Part shown: positions 1 through 9,128 of the stretch, in pieces
Position numbering within the stretch: position 1 is the stretch's first letter
How the letters are laid out: each line of letters starts with the position of its first letter
Assembly (NCBI RefSeq): GCF_002858765.1
Contig: NZ_PJRP01000007.1
Location: 219,724 to 283,723 of the forward strand
Direction of reading: 5' to 3'
Length of the DNA stretch: 64,000 bases
DNA from: Cupriavidus pauculus
Lineage (GTDB): Bacteria > Pseudomonadota > Gammaproteobacteria > Burkholderiales > Burkholderiaceae
Program-made: the position numbers and the translations under genes
Notes under the pieces: model-generated
What the model was told of the DNA's origin: nothing
Seen by the model: the letters and a program-made list of their open reading frames with translations, nothing else
Databases searched by the model: none

Positions 1-1250
1 AATGCCAGCGTGGCACCCGTGTTCACGGTCACGTTGCCGGCCAGGCTGCCGCTGGTGCCCCCATTGCCGATCTGCAGCGTGCCCTGGTCGACCGTCCATG
101 GCGTCGTGACCGTACCGGTGCCGATCAACGCCCAAGTGCTGGTGCCGGTCTTAACGAAGTTGTCGAAGAAGCGGTATTGGGCGGTGTCGCCGATGGCCGA
201 AACGTCGAAGACCGCGTTGGTCGCACCGCCCAGGCGGAAGGTGTCGTTGCTGCCTGTTCCGGCGACGACGTTGCCGACGATGTTCGAACCGGCCTGCAAC
301 TCGAGTGTGGAGCGGCCGGCCCCCGAGGCGAACTCGATCGCATTGGCATAGCCGGTCCCGGCGCGGATGATGCCAGCGTTGATCACGGTAAGGTTACCAG
401 TGGCCTGAGTGACCCCGATGGCGGCGTTACCGACGCCGGCTTCGAGCAGCCCTGAATTCTCGATCGTCAACGAACCACCACCTGTGGCAGTGACGGCGCG
501 ACCACCGCGCGCACTCCCATCCAGGGCGGAGCCGCCGCGAATTGTGCCCTGGTTGACCAGGCTACCGTTGATGGTGTTGGTGACCGTAACACCCGCGCCG
601 CCTGTACCACCGAAGCTGTCCCCGCCCGCGATGAGGCCGGTGGCCGAGTTGACAAGGGTGGCACCGGTCGACAACGACACGCCAGCGGCGCCGTTCGCGA
701 CGGTGGTGCCGGTCGCACTACCACCCTTCACGGAGCCGTTGTTGACGAGGTCCGTGTTGATCAGCACCGAAATGCCAGTTGCTCCAGCTCCGCCAGCCGT
801 GGTCGTATTGCCACCGGTCACAGTGCCATTGTTGATCGCCAGCCCACCGCCGGTGAGCAGCATGGCATTTGTCGGAGTCGCACCCGAGGTGCCGGCAAAC
901 GTCCCAACGAACGTGAACGGTTGCGTTGCCGACGTGTTGAAGTTCCCAAGCGAATCCGTTTTGGTCAGCACAAAACCGTTCGTATCGATCGTGATGGGCT
1001 TCGTGGGTGTCGCCGTTCCCCATATGCCAGCGGGGAGTGTGACGTCCGCACTCAGGCGGATGATGGCACTGCTATCCGGATCCGCATTGGCGGCCGTGAT
1101 GGCATTTTGTAGTTCGGTCAGACTGGAGACGAAATACTCGCCGGCCGACGCGCCCAGCGGAAACAGCAGTGCGACGGCGACGGTGATGGAGGACGCTTTC
1201 GGCGCGCGCGGGAGCGCCTGCCGAATTCCACGACAAAAATGGGTTTTCAT
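1..1250 (-). CDS. Autotransporter-type outer-membrane/secreted adhesin, 3' end cut by window edge
   Basis: The frame is open on the minus strand from the ATG at 1250 to the left edge, about 416 codons without a stop. Residues 1-36 form an extended signal peptide: a basic start, a hydrophobic stretch SITVAVALLF, and cleavage near GASA. The rest is rich in Gly, Thr, Asn and Ala, with recurring phrases such as LVNNGSV, SLVNQGTIRGG and LTVINAGIIRAG. That is the pattern of a parallel beta-helix passenger. A stretch near residues 387-397 (WTVDQGTLQIG) resembles the passenger-associated beta-strand repeat of autotransporters. The C-terminal barrel would lie outside the window, so type Va is inferred. 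A filamentous-haemagglutinin-like protein is the alternative. Confidence 0.8.
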   Translation of the reverse strand, partial: MKTHFCRGIRQALPRAPKASSITVAVALLFPLGASAGEYFVSSLTELQNAITAANADPDSSAIIRLSADVTLPAGIWGTATPTKPITIDTNGFVLTKTDSLGNFNTSATQPFTFVGTFAGTSGATPTNAMLLTGGGLAINNGTVTGGNTTTAGGAGATGISVLINTDLVNNGSVKGGSATGTTVANGAAGVSLSTGATLVNSATGLIAGGDSFGGTGGAGVTVTNTINGSLVNQGTIRGGSALDGSARGGRAVTATGGGSLTIENSGLLEAGVGNAAIGVTQATGNLTVINAGIIRAGTGYANAIEFASGAGRSTLELQAGSNIVGNVVAGTGSNDTFRLGGATNAVFDVSAIGDTAQYRFFDNFVKTGTSTWALIGTGTVTTPWTVDQGTLQIGNGGTSGSLAGNVTVNTGATLA

Positions 1251-1675
1251 TGAACTGCCCCGTTCAGACTAAATGTATTTTTTTAGGTACAAAGTGCTGC
1301 GGGCCAGATGGTAGATCAGACAAGAATGTTAGGTAAGCGCTACAGATAACGTGCTGTGGTGACGGGGCGACGTCACAAATTTCCCCGTTGCGGATAGGGG
1401 CAAGAACGTATTAGAGAGAACGCTCTAAATGTAACAATGGCGACTACGTCTTGAAAGCCGAACCAGGGCTGCCTCAGATTTCCCCGAACTGCCGCCATCG
1501 TGTCGCAGCATCGCACCGGACAATGTTGCAAACTCGTTGGTGCTGTAAGCAAGTGCTGTTGGGCTGGGATCTGTGCTGATCCCCACCGCTCGCTAAGGCT
1601 CGACCGGCATGTCGAACAGCGGCAGATCAGAATTGGTGAGGGTCGGAAAAGTGCCGGCGGTCGGTCTTAGCGAAG
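1251..1675. other. Intergenic region upstream of the autotransporter
   Basis: About 425 bases without a convincing gene. It holds the presumed promoter of the autotransporter (A/T-rich stretch at about 1270-1290) and the inverted repeat listed at 1411-1428. The part next to the epimerase stop shows nothing recognisable. Confidence 0.5.
1411..1428. promoter_or_regulatory. Perfect 6-bp inverted repeat, possible operator
   Basis: TTAGAG and CTCTAA arms are separated by six bases (AGAACG). The site lies about 160 bp upstream of the autotransporter start, in an otherwise unstructured intergenic region. It could bind a dimeric regulator. No cognate protein can be named. Confidence 0.3.
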
Positions 1676-2695
1676 TCACCGACCGATGTGGATATCTCGC
1701 AATTCAGCAAGCCCCTGTTCCCGGCTGACCGCTGGGTTGTACGCCAGCTCGCGGCAAGCCTTGGCGATATCCACGGTCACGGTGACGGCCGAGGGCGCCA
1801 GCGCCTGCAGCGTGACAGGCGGGCACCAACGCCCGCCTGTCACGCCCGCGATGCGCTCGCCGATGGCGGCAATCGCGTAGACCAGCCATCGTGGGACCTT
1901 CTTGTCCGGCACCCGTCTGCCCTGGCTCTCAAGCATCGCGCTGAGGAAGGTCCGAAACTCGATGGCATCGGCATCCGCGATGAAGTAGATCTCTCCGGGA
2001 GCACCTGCAATCAATGCGCGTTCGATGCCGTGGACCAAGTTGGCGATATGCGTCGAGGATGTCATGTAGTGACCGCCGTCAATCCAGGCGAACTTGCCGG
2101 TATCAACGGCCGCCAGCAGTTGAGGCAACGCCGTCGTGTCGTCACGCCCCCAGACAAAACGAGGACGAATCACGCACACTCCGACTCCCTTGTCGACCGC
2201 AGCCAACGCAATGCGTTCCGCTTCCGCCTTGGTCGCTGAATACCCGCCTGCTGGCCGGTCCGGATAGCGGGTGCGCTCGTTCGCATTGGATAACGGGCGT
2301 CCGTCCAGCAGGACCGACTCGGTGCTTAGATGGATCGCACGGTGGATGCCAGCGTGCGCGGCCGCGGCAAACACACAGCGTGTGCCATCGACATTCGTAC
2401 GGCGCTGCGCCTCGGATGCCGGCCCATGATTAGTATCCGCCGCGCCATGGATCAGGGCCTGGCAACCTGCCATACCGGCCGCCAGCTGTTGTTGCGAGAA
2501 CAGGTCACCCTCGAATGGCACGGCTCCGTTAGACGCCACGACGCGACGGGCCGCGTCGGTGCGAACGAGTGCGACGACCTCCACCCCGAGTGCCGTGAAG
2601 TGCCGGATCAGGTTGCGACCCACATAGCCACTGCCACCCGTGAGAAACAGGCGAACAGGGAGCGGGGAAGGCGACGCGGAAGCAAAATTCTGCAT
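1676..2695 (-). CDS. NAD(P)-dependent epimerase/dehydratase (extended SDR)
   Basis: This 339-residue protein is a normal-length extended short-chain dehydrogenase. The Rossmann motif TGGSGYVG is at residues 19-26. The catalytic pair YSATK is at 152-156, and a serine/threonine sits in HLSTES near 122-127. The family includes NDP-sugar epimerases and 3-beta-hydroxysteroid dehydrogenase/isomerases. The C-terminal half cannot separate them here, and there are no sugar genes nearby. It lies 78 bp downstream of the TetR gene on the same strand, so the two are probably co-transcribed and controlled by that repressor. Substrate unknown. Confidence 0.85.
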   Translation of the reverse strand: MQNFASASPSPLPVRLFLTGGSGYVGRNLIRHFTALGVEVVALVRTDAARRVVASNGAVPFEGDLFSQQQLAAGMAGCQALIHGAADTNHGPASEAQRRTNVDGTRCVFAAAAHAGIHRAIHLSTESVLLDGRPLSNANERTRYPDRPAGGYSATKAEAERIALAAVDKGVGVCVIRPRFVWGRDDTTALPQLLAAVDTGKFAWIDGGHYMTSSTHIANLVHGIERALIAGAPGEIYFIADADAIEFRTFLSAMLESQGRRVPDKKVPRWLVYAIAAIGERIAGVTGGRWCPPVTLQALAPSAVTVTVDIAKACRELAYNPAVSREQGLAELRDIHIGR

Positions 2696-2773
2696 TTGAA
2701 GATAGTGGAAAGTCGCCGCCGCCGCGGGGACATCACCAGATGCGACTCGCGACTGCAGTTGACTGAGGGCGCT

Positions 2774-3370
2774 TCAGCCAAGACGCTTTGCTTCAGCCGT
2801 GACGGATGGAGTGGCTGTCGCAACCGGCTGATCGACGAGTCCCGCGATGTCGCGGAGCAGACGGTCGCGTTCCTTTTTCGGGAAGGTGTAAAAGTCCAGA
2901 CTCTCGAGCAACTTCAGTCCCTCGAGGGCCAAGTAGGCCAGCAGGGCGCTGCGCGGTTGCACGGCATCGCGCTGCAGAGCAGCGATCACCTCCGCCTGGT
3001 TGGACTGCATTGACTGACGCAGGACTGCATCCTGAGCCAGGGCAGCGCACAGGCTCAACGCCACCGCCCGCTGCTGAGGCGGGAGGGGCTGGGCCGCCGC
3101 CGCGATGCGGCCCCGGATCACGCTCGCATCGACATCCCCCAACGCCTCCGCCGCCGAACGGTTGAACGCGTTATCGCGCGCTACCGCCCGGTGTACCAAA
3201 GCGTCGATCAAGGCCTGCTTCGTCTTGTGATCATAGACCACGCTGGCCTTGCTCACGCCGGCTTCCGCAGCCACGGAATCCAGGGTCAGCTTCGCAGCGC
3301 CGTCGCGCGCGACGACTGCTTCCGCCGCATCTAGCAGCAGATCCTGATCAATGACACGTGTGCGGCCCAT
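2774..3370 (-). CDS. TetR/AcrR family transcriptional regulator
   Basis: The 198-residue protein has the TetR-type N-terminal helix-turn-helix at about residues 8-50 (phrases LLLDAAEAVVARDG, LTLDSVAAEAGVSKASV) and a variable C-terminal ligand domain. The tyrosine/phenylalanine usual after the recognition helix is replaced by VVYDHKTK, still typical. A long palindrome (3375-3408) ends 5 bp before the start codon, so autoregulation and control of the downstream epimerase gene are likely. The ligand cannot be inferred. Confidence 0.88.
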   Translation of the reverse strand: MGRTRVIDQDLLLDAAEAVVARDGAAKLTLDSVAAEAGVSKASVVYDHKTKQALIDALVHRAVARDNAFNRSAAEALGDVDASVIRGRIAAAAQPLPPQQRAVALSLCAALAQDAVLRQSMQSNQAEVIAALQRDAVQPRSALLAYLALEGLKLLESLDFYTFPKKERDRLLRDIAGLVDQPVATATPSVTAEAKRLG

Positions 3371-3374
3371 TCCA

Positions 3375-3408
3375 TTAATTTATTTCCGAACAGTCGGATA
3401 TTAATTAA
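3375..3408. promoter_or_regulatory. 34-bp palindromic operator for the adjacent TetR regulator
   Basis: Arms 3375-3389 and 3394-3408 are inverted repeats matching at 13 of 15 positions around an ACAG spacer, with a CCGA/TCGG core and A/T-rich ends. The site lies 5 bp upstream of the tetR start codon, where TetR proteins usually bind to repress their own transcription. The assignment is inferred from position and symmetry. Confidence 0.6.
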
Positions 3409-3613
3409 GCGAGGGCGGATCCGTCAAGTGATATGCGCTTCCGGTCTATTCGACGATCAGCGGGGAGGTATGGTCCGGCGGCACTTCGTCGGCCCGGTCG
3501 GGGTCATTGCGGACGAGCGAAAAGTCCAGCCCATCCGCAATGCCGCGATATCCGGTGCCTTGAGACATCCCGCTCATCGCCAGCGTCTGTTGCGGTTCGC
3601 CCCGAGCATCAGG

Positions 3614-4207
3614 CTAGCGTCGAACATGCTGCTCGTGGCTGGCGAGCGCCGCACCGGGTGGCTGCGCAAATCGACCTGCAAGCAGCGAAGCCACGCGCAT
3701 CCGGTTTGCCGGATCACCCGTCACAACGACCAGTCCACGATCCACTGCCTGCTGCCAGGAGATCCGTCCTTCCAGCAGGCCTCGGAGCACCTGCTCCCCC
3801 GTGACCACTACCACGTCCCCCTCGGCAGGGCCCGCATCGTGGTCGGCATGAACGTCAGCCTTGCGTTGCCCGACCGGGAGATATCGCGTCCAAAGCCGTG
3901 TTTCGACAAGCAGCATGGAGGTGGGCGGCAGCTTTGATTTGACCGACGTCAGACGCTGCTCCAGCATGTGGGCCGCATCGTCCGCTCGCAATCGGGCTTC
4001 CATGCCTGTCAAATTTTCCGAAGGCGGCAGCGCGCCTCCCGAGAGCGCGTCGTTCATCGCAAAGGCGACGCCGATCGACGCGGGATGGGCGGCCCCAACT
4101 TCGTCGCCGAGGACAAAGTCGGACCCACATGCCGCTCCGAGGCTCGGGGCCAGGGCCAGCGCGCCCGCTACGAGCACGCCGGCTAGCGCAGTCGATTTGG
4201 TTTTCAT
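3614..4207 (-). CDS. Exported protein of unknown function, coupled to alkyl sulfatase
   Basis: The 197-residue protein begins with a clear Sec signal peptide (MKTKSTALAGVLVAGALALA, cleavage near LGAA). The mature part has no motif I recognise. Its start codon overlaps the stop codon of the alkyl sulfatase by four bases (ATGA), so translational coupling and a shared periplasmic role are likely. The mature sequence holds phrases such as RLRADDAAHMLEQRL and VVVVTGEQVLRGLLEGRISWQQAVDRGLV, which suggest a mostly helical protein. It could be an accessory or chaperone for the sulfatase. That is inference from coupling only. Confidence 0.7.
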   Translation of the reverse strand: MKTKSTALAGVLVAGALALAPSLGAACGSDFVLGDEVGAAHPASIGVAFAMNDALSGGALPPSENLTGMEARLRADDAAHMLEQRLTSVKSKLPPTSMLLVETRLWTRYLPVGQRKADVHADHDAGPAEGDVVVVTGEQVLRGLLEGRISWQQAVDRGLVVVTGDPANRMRVASLLAGRFAQPPGAALASHEQHVRR

Positions 4208-6174
4208 GGCGTCACGATGTTGAACCAGAACGGGAAGGAATCCAGCAGACCGAGAAACTCGCCAAGTGCTTCACGGCGGCCCTCCACCTTCATGTCGCCC
4301 TTTGCGATGGCGTTCTCGATCGTGGTTTCCTTGAGCTGGATGGAATCGAGAGTCGCCTTGGACAAGGTGATTTTGGCGTCTGCCTGCGGCAACGGCTTAC
4401 CGTAGTTCAGGACGGCATTCTCGACCGCCAGGCCATATTGTTTCTTGAGATCGGTGAAATCGAGGTTCAGGGCGATCTTCTTGCCCGCAGCCTTCGGGCC
4501 ATTCAGACGCACCGAGAGGTAGTCGAACAGCATTTCAGGCGGCATGGCCTTGATCGTATCCGGACTCGCCACATCGGTGCCACCTGCCTTTGGCACGCCA
4601 TTGCGCAACTCGTAAGCGCCCATCAGGTACACGGAGCGCCACGGACCGCTTTCCGCCTGATAGCCGAGCTGCTCGAGGGAATCGGCGAGCAAGTCCTTGC
4701 CCGCCTTGCTATTCGGATTAGCGAACACCACCTGCTTGAGCGCCTCCGCGGTCCAGCGATAGTCGCCCTTGTCGAAATCCGCCTTGGCACGCTTCAGGAT
4801 GGCCGCTTCGCCGCCCATGTACTCCACGTACTTCTTCGCGGCCATTTCGGGTGGCAGGTTGTTCAGGTCCGATGGATTGCCGTCATACCAACCCATGTAC
4901 CGCTGATACACCGCTCGCGAATTGTGGCGCAGCGTGCCGTAGTAACCCCGGTTCGGCCAAAACTTGTCGAGCTCGGGCGGCAGCTTGATCATTTCCGAGA
5001 TCTCTTCGCCCGTGTAGCCCTTGTTCATCAAGTTAACCGATTGGTCGTGGGTGTACTTGTAAAGATCGCGCTGCTTCTTCCAATAGTCGATGATCTTGGC
5101 ATTGCCCCACATCGGCCAATGGTGAGCCTGAAACTTGAAATCGACGTCCTTGCCGTACGTATCGATGGTTTCGTTAAGGTAGCTGGACCACTTCAGGGCG
5201 TCGCGTACCTGCGCTCCGCGCAGTGTCAGGATGTTGTGCATCGTGTTGGTCGTGTTCTCGGCCATCCACATGCCCTTGAACTGCGGAAAGTACGTATTCA
5301 TCTCGGCTGGCGCTTCGGTGCCAGGTGTCATCTGGAACACCATTTTCACGCCATCCACGGTGACCTCGGTCCCAGTCTTGCTGATGATGTCCGTGGGAAC
5401 GATCAGCCCCGCCGTACCCGTGGAGACCGTTTGTCCCAGGCCGCCATTCACTCCGCCACGATCGTTCCGCGGCAGGAGCGCACCATACATGTACACGGCA
5501 CGACGACCCATGGCGTTGCCGGCAATGACGTTCTCGCTAATCGCATGCTCGGTAAAACCCTCTGGCGCGAAGATCTTGACCTTGCCCGATTTCACATCGG
5601 CCTCATTCACTACGCCCCGTACGCCACCGTAATGATCGATGTGTGAATGGCTATATACGACAGCCACCACAGGTTTCGAACCAAGATGCTGCGTCACAAA
5701 GTCGTAGGCGGCCTTCGCCGTCTCTTCCGAGATAAGCGGGTCGAGAACAATCCAGCCTGTGTTGCCCTGCACAAATGTCACGTTGGACAGATCGAACCCG
5801 CGTACCTGGTAAATGCGATCCGACACTTTGAACAGGCCGTTCTGCATGACTAATTGCGCGTTTCGCCACAGGCTCGGATTTACTGTGTCGGGGGCCGGCT
5901 TGTCGATGCTAATGTATTGTTTGTATGCCTCGAGATCCCAGACAACGTCGCCTTTGGCGTTGCGTATCGTCAGCTTGTCCGGCTTCGCAACCAGACCGCG
6001 CTGCGCGTCTTCGAAATCCGCCTTGTCATTGAATGGCAGTTCGTTCAGGACAGCAGCGTTTGCCGCCCTTGTGGCCGCCGTTGCTGGCTTGCCTCCTATC
6101 GGCTGCGCTTGCGCCCAACCCAATGATGTCCACGCCATGGCAAGCGCGCCAGTCAAGACGAGTACGGCCTTCAT
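4204..6174 (-). CDS. Alkyl sulfatase, SdsA1/BDS1 type (metallo-beta-lactamase fold), secreted
   Basis: The 656-residue protein hydrolyses alkyl sulfate esters such as dodecyl sulfate to alcohol and sulfate, which supplies sulfur or carbon. A signal peptide covers residues 1-22. The binuclear zinc motif HSHIDH is at 176-181. Further family hallmarks follow: AENTTNTMHN (Glu and His ligands) and AHHWPMWG. The last about 120 residues resemble the SCP2-like substrate-recruiting domain (QYGLAVENAVLNYG). Length matches SdsA1. The start is supported by AGGGGAT seven bases upstream. It overlaps the next gene by 4 bp and lies about 360 bp from a sulfonate-type ABC transporter. Primary versus secondary sulfate specificity cannot be read from the sequence. 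Confidence 0.92.
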   Translation of the reverse strand: MKAVLVLTGALAMAWTSLGWAQAQPIGGKPATAATRAANAAVLNELPFNDKADFEDAQRGLVAKPDKLTIRNAKGDVVWDLEAYKQYISIDKPAPDTVNPSLWRNAQLVMQNGLFKVSDRIYQVRGFDLSNVTFVQGNTGWIVLDPLISEETAKAAYDFVTQHLGSKPVVAVVYSHSHIDHYGGVRGVVNEADVKSGKVKIFAPEGFTEHAISENVIAGNAMGRRAVYMYGALLPRNDRGGVNGGLGQTVSTGTAGLIVPTDIISKTGTEVTVDGVKMVFQMTPGTEAPAEMNTYFPQFKGMWMAENTTNTMHNILTLRGAQVRDALKWSSYLNETIDTYGKDVDFKFQAHHWPMWGNAKIIDYWKKQRDLYKYTHDQSVNLMNKGYTGEEISEMIKLPPELDKFWPNRGYYGTLRHNSRAVYQRYMGWYDGNPSDLNNLPPEMAAKKYVEYMGGEAAILKRAKADFDKGDYRWTAEALKQVVFANPNSKAGKDLLADSLEQLGYQAESGPWRSVYLMGAYELRNGVPKAGGTDVASPDTIKAMPPEMLFDYLSVRLNGPKAAGKKIALNLDFTDLKKQYGLAVENAVLNYGKPLPQADAKITLSKATLDSIQLKETTIENAIAKGDMKVEGRREALGEFLGLLDSFPFWFNIVTP

Positions 6175-6533
6175 TGCTATCCCCTAAGAAGTCCCTCCAA
6201 GTGAACGGATGGTCACCGAACATCTGACATGGCAGAAGTGAATCTTTTCTTGTCCGTCTAAAGAGTTTTTTGGAATTGCACAGTTGCCTCGAGCGCCCGC
6301 AAGCGCTGACCAGGTTGGACCGACGGCACAGACCACCCACAGAGCGACCGGCCTGACGCTACGGGCATAGGCCACTTATTCAGCCCTCATCGGCGCGGGC
6401 CTTGCTCACGTTTCTTACGTAATGTCATCACCGATCGCCGCAATGTTGCGTCTCGCTCTGAAATGCATGCCGTGTCCGAGATACGGAATCTCGATCGGCC
6501 CACAGGCTCTGCGCCGGGCCGGCATGCGCACGC
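6175..6533. other. Intergenic region upstream of the alkyl sulfatase
   Basis: About 360 bases containing the alkyl sulfatase promoter region and the 3' flank of the ABC ATPase gene. No gene-like frame, clear terminator or strong palindrome was found. Confidence 0.4.
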
Positions 6534-7319
6534 CTACACGAGAGCCAAATGCCGGCGTGCTTCCTCTCGCACCAACTGCAACGCGTGGGCCTTGATACGC
6601 CCATACTCGCTTTCGATTGCAAGCGTCTCGGTCTCGCGTCGTCCAGCAAACGGGACGTGAATCGCCTCCCGGATGCGCCCCGGCCGCGCAGACATGACGA
6701 GAATGCGCGTGCCGAGCAGGATCGCCTCGTCCACATCGTGTGTGACAAACACCACTGTTGTGCGTAGGCGCTGCCATGTTTCCAGCAGCAGCTCCTGCAT
6801 CAGGGACCGTGTCTGTGCGTCCAGTGCCCCGAACGGTTCGTCCATCAATAGCACTTCCGGACGCATGATCCACGCCCGAGCCAGCGCCACGCGCTGCTTC
6901 ATGCCACCAGACAGTTCCCAGGGACTCGCGTCATGATGGCGCTGCAGCCCCATCTGTAGAAGCAGTTCCGTCGCGCGCGGGCGCCAATCCGCCTCCGGCA
7001 ATCCCAGCATGCGCGGCCCAAACGTCACATTATCGAAGACAGACAGCCATGGGTACAACAGCGGCTGCTGGAATACCATGCCCCGCGATGGGGACGGTCC
7101 GGTCACGGGGCGCCCCTGGCTCAGAATGCGGCCATACTGGGGCATCTCGAAGCCAGCGATCAGGTTCAGGATCGTCGATTTTCCGCAGCCCGAAGGGCCC
7201 AGCAGGACAACGAATTCACCGCGCTCCACTTGCAAGCTCACATCCTGCAATACCGGGAGCTGCGCCGTTCGCGACGATTCGAAAGCGAACGTCACGCGTT
7301 CAAGAACAATGTCTGCCAT
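6534..7319 (-). CDS. ABC transporter ATPase, taurine/sulfonate/nitrate type
   Basis: Energises import with the adjacent permease and binding protein. Walker A GPSGCGKST is at residues 41-49, signature LSGGM at 136-140, and Walker B LLMDEP at 157-162, followed by a D-loop (FGALD) and the switch His of VTHD. The sequence is of the SsuB/TauB/NrtD group. The open frame extends 24 codons upstream, but the ATG at 7319 is preferred. It leaves one base after the permease stop, fits the family N-terminus (MADIVLERVTF), and avoids overlap with the permease gene. It is the last gene of a three-gene operon. Confidence 0.92.
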   Translation of the reverse strand: MADIVLERVTFAFESSRTAQLPVLQDVSLQVERGEFVVLLGPSGCGKSTILNLIAGFEMPQYGRILSQGRPVTGPSPSRGMVFQQPLLYPWLSVFDNVTFGPRMLGLPEADWRPRATELLLQMGLQRHHDASPWELSGGMKQRVALARAWIMRPEVLLMDEPFGALDAQTRSLMQELLLETWQRLRTTVVFVTHDVDEAILLGTRILVMSARPGRIREAIHVPFAGRRETETLAIESEYGRIKAHALQLVREEARRHLALV

Positions 7320-7320
7320 A

Positions 7321-8097
7321 TCAAGTCTTACCCGTCCACGGCACGATGGCGCGTTGCAATGCCACCAGCGCCACGTCCAGGGCGTATCCAATCAATCCAA
7401 GAATGACGATGCCGATCATCACGACATCGGTACGCAGGTAAGACCCGGCGTTGATGATCATCCAGCCCACACCGGAGGTGGATGCCACCAGCTCTGCCGC
7501 CACCAGTGCCGTCCAGCCAATGCCTACCGACAGCCGGATCGTGGTGAACAAATCGGCCGCGCAATGGGGAAACACCACACGCCAGAAGATCTGCCACGGG
7601 CCAAGGCCCAGTGTTTGCGCCACGCGTACATAGCCCTGCGGCACCCCCTGCACGGCAGCGGCGGCGCCGACCAACACATTCAGAAACGTGGCAATGAAAA
7701 TCAGGAAGAACTTTGACGCCTCGTCGATGCCAAGCCAGACGATCGTCAGCGGAATCAGTGCGATCTTGGGTAGCGGGCGCAGAAACTGCACAAATGGATT
7801 CAGCGCTGCGTTTAGCCCACTATGCTGCCCCATCGCCAGCCCGAGCGGCACACCAATCCCCACAGCCACCACAAACGCCGACAATGCGCGTGCCAGACTG
7901 ATGCCGATATGGAGCGCCAGTGGAATCTGTCCATATCCGTTTTGCCACAGGTCAGCCAGCGTCCCGAGCAATTCGCTCGGTGGTGGAAGGAACAGCGTAT
8001 CGACCCAGCCCGATCCACCCGCAATCTGCCAGAGCCCCAGGACGGCAATCACCGCCAGGGCGCTGACCGCGCCCTGACGCGTACGTCGCGAGGCCAC
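7321..8097 (-). CDS. ABC transporter permease, SsuC/TauC type
   Basis: The 258-residue membrane protein has about six hydrophobic segments. The cytoplasmic coupling loop carries the family EAA motif in the form GAAAAVQGVPQGYVRVAQTLG. It starts with a basic stretch followed by LAVIAVLGLWQIAGG. It lies two bases after the binding-protein gene and one base before the ATPase gene, so the three form one transcription unit. The family imports aliphatic sulfonates, taurine or nitrate. The nearby sulfatase and monooxygenase favour an organosulfur substrate. Confidence 0.9.
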   Translation of the reverse strand: MASRRTRQGAVSALAVIAVLGLWQIAGGSGWVDTLFLPPPSELLGTLADLWQNGYGQIPLALHIGISLARALSAFVVAVGIGVPLGLAMGQHSGLNAALNPFVQFLRPLPKIALIPLTIVWLGIDEASKFFLIFIATFLNVLVGAAAAVQGVPQGYVRVAQTLGLGPWQIFWRVVFPHCAADLFTTIRLSVGIGWTALVAAELVASTSGVGWMIINAGSYLRTDVVMIGIVILGLIGYALDVALVALQRAIVPWTGKT

Positions 8098-8099
8098 GA

Positions 8100-9128
8100 C
8101 TACTTCGCCGCCTTCAGTTGTTCGGCCAGCTTCAGATAGCGGGGGTTGATTGACGTCGAGAACGACGCCGGAATATCGGTGCGACGAATCTGGTCAATAC
8201 TGCCAAGGAACTCGGCCGTCTTGCGCACGGCGCCAGCCAACACAGTCTGATCAGTGTTGCCGCCATCGCCAAACCATTGGGGCTTCAGTTGCTCTTCAAT
8301 CGACGGATAGTTGTTGCCGTTGATCGACTCCTTGACCGCCGCCGGCGTGGCGCCGAGCTCCTTGGCGATGGCTTCGGCGACCGCATCGGGATTGCGCCGA
8401 TAGTTGGTTACCTGCTGCTCCAGCACCAGCAGCAGTTTGGCCACCAGCTCTGGGTGCTTTTCGCCGAACGCCTTGGTCACCGAAATGCCGTTGAAGATCA
8501 GATAGCCGTCCTTCTTCAGATCCTTTGTGAAGAACACCGGCTGCCCGCCATTGGCTTCCAGCGTGGAATTGAATGGCGCCCAGACGTAGCCGGCATCGAT
8601 ATCGCCGCGTCGCCATGCGGCCACCAGTTCATCGGGCTTAAGCGGCACGAACCGGATCTTCGAGCGATCGATCTTGTTGAGTTGGATAGCAGTGTCCAAC
8701 GCATATTGCGCCGTGGAATTGGGCGGGTAGCCTACCGTGTGGCCGGCCAGGTCCTGGAGCGACTGGATGTTCTTGCCCTTGCGCGCGACCAGGCGCTCAT
8801 AAGTGGCGATATCCGCAGAAATGCCCGCCAGCTCGATCGGTAGCTTGCGGACGATGGCCGAAACGGTCGGACTCGACCCGAAGTTGGCAATGTCCACGCT
8901 ATTGCTTGCGAACAGGTTGAGTACATCCGCGCCGGTGCCGAACTGCACCCACTTGACCGGCACACCAAGCGCTTTTTCCAGCGATCCATCGACCTTGGCG
9001 TTGACGATAAGCTGTGCCCCGCCACTGTAGGCGATACGCACTTCCTTTGGTAGCGGCTCCGCCGCGTTGCTAATAGACATAGCCAGAGCCAGACTTGAAA
9101 CCAGAAGTACTCGTAGGGATTTATGCAT
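8100..9128 (-). CDS. Periplasmic substrate-binding protein, TauA/SsuA type
   Basis: The 342-residue protein has a signal peptide (LRVLLVSSLALAMSISNA, cleavage near residue 23) and the NMT1/ThiY-like fold. Hallmarks are VRIAYSGG at the mature N-terminus, NSVDIANFGSSP and GYVWAPFNSTLEANGG. These are most like taurine- and sulfonate-binding proteins. It is the first gene of the operon and is divergent from the monooxygenase gene starting at 9375. The intervening 245 bp probably carry both promoters. The real ligand is unknown. Confidence 0.88.
   Translation of the reverse strand: MHKSLRVLLVSSLALAMSISNAAEPLPKEVRIAYSGGAQLIVNAKVDGSLEKALGVPVKWVQFGTGADVLNLFASNSVDIANFGSSPTVSAIVRKLPIELAGISADIATYERLVARKGKNIQSLQDLAGHTVGYPPNSTAQYALDTAIQLNKIDRSKIRFVPLKPDELVAAWRRGDIDAGYVWAPFNSTLEANGGQPVFFTKDLKKDGYLIFNGISVTKAFGEKHPELVAKLLLVLEQQVTNYRRNPDAVAEAIAKELGATPAAVKESINGNNYPSIEEQLKPQWFGDGGNTDQTVLAGAVRKTAEFLGSIDQIRRTDIPASFSTSINPRYLKLAEQLKAAK

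Noticed and set aside
409-1272. 287-codon plus-strand frame at the left end
   Set aside because: Pro/Val/Ala-rich shadow of the autotransporter read on the other strand, which has a signal peptide and beta-helix repeats.
4129-5646. 505-codon open frame on the plus strand
   Set aside because: It lies wholly opposite the alkyl sulfatase, which has clear catalytic motifs. The plus-strand product has no family pattern and is a high-GC antisense shadow.
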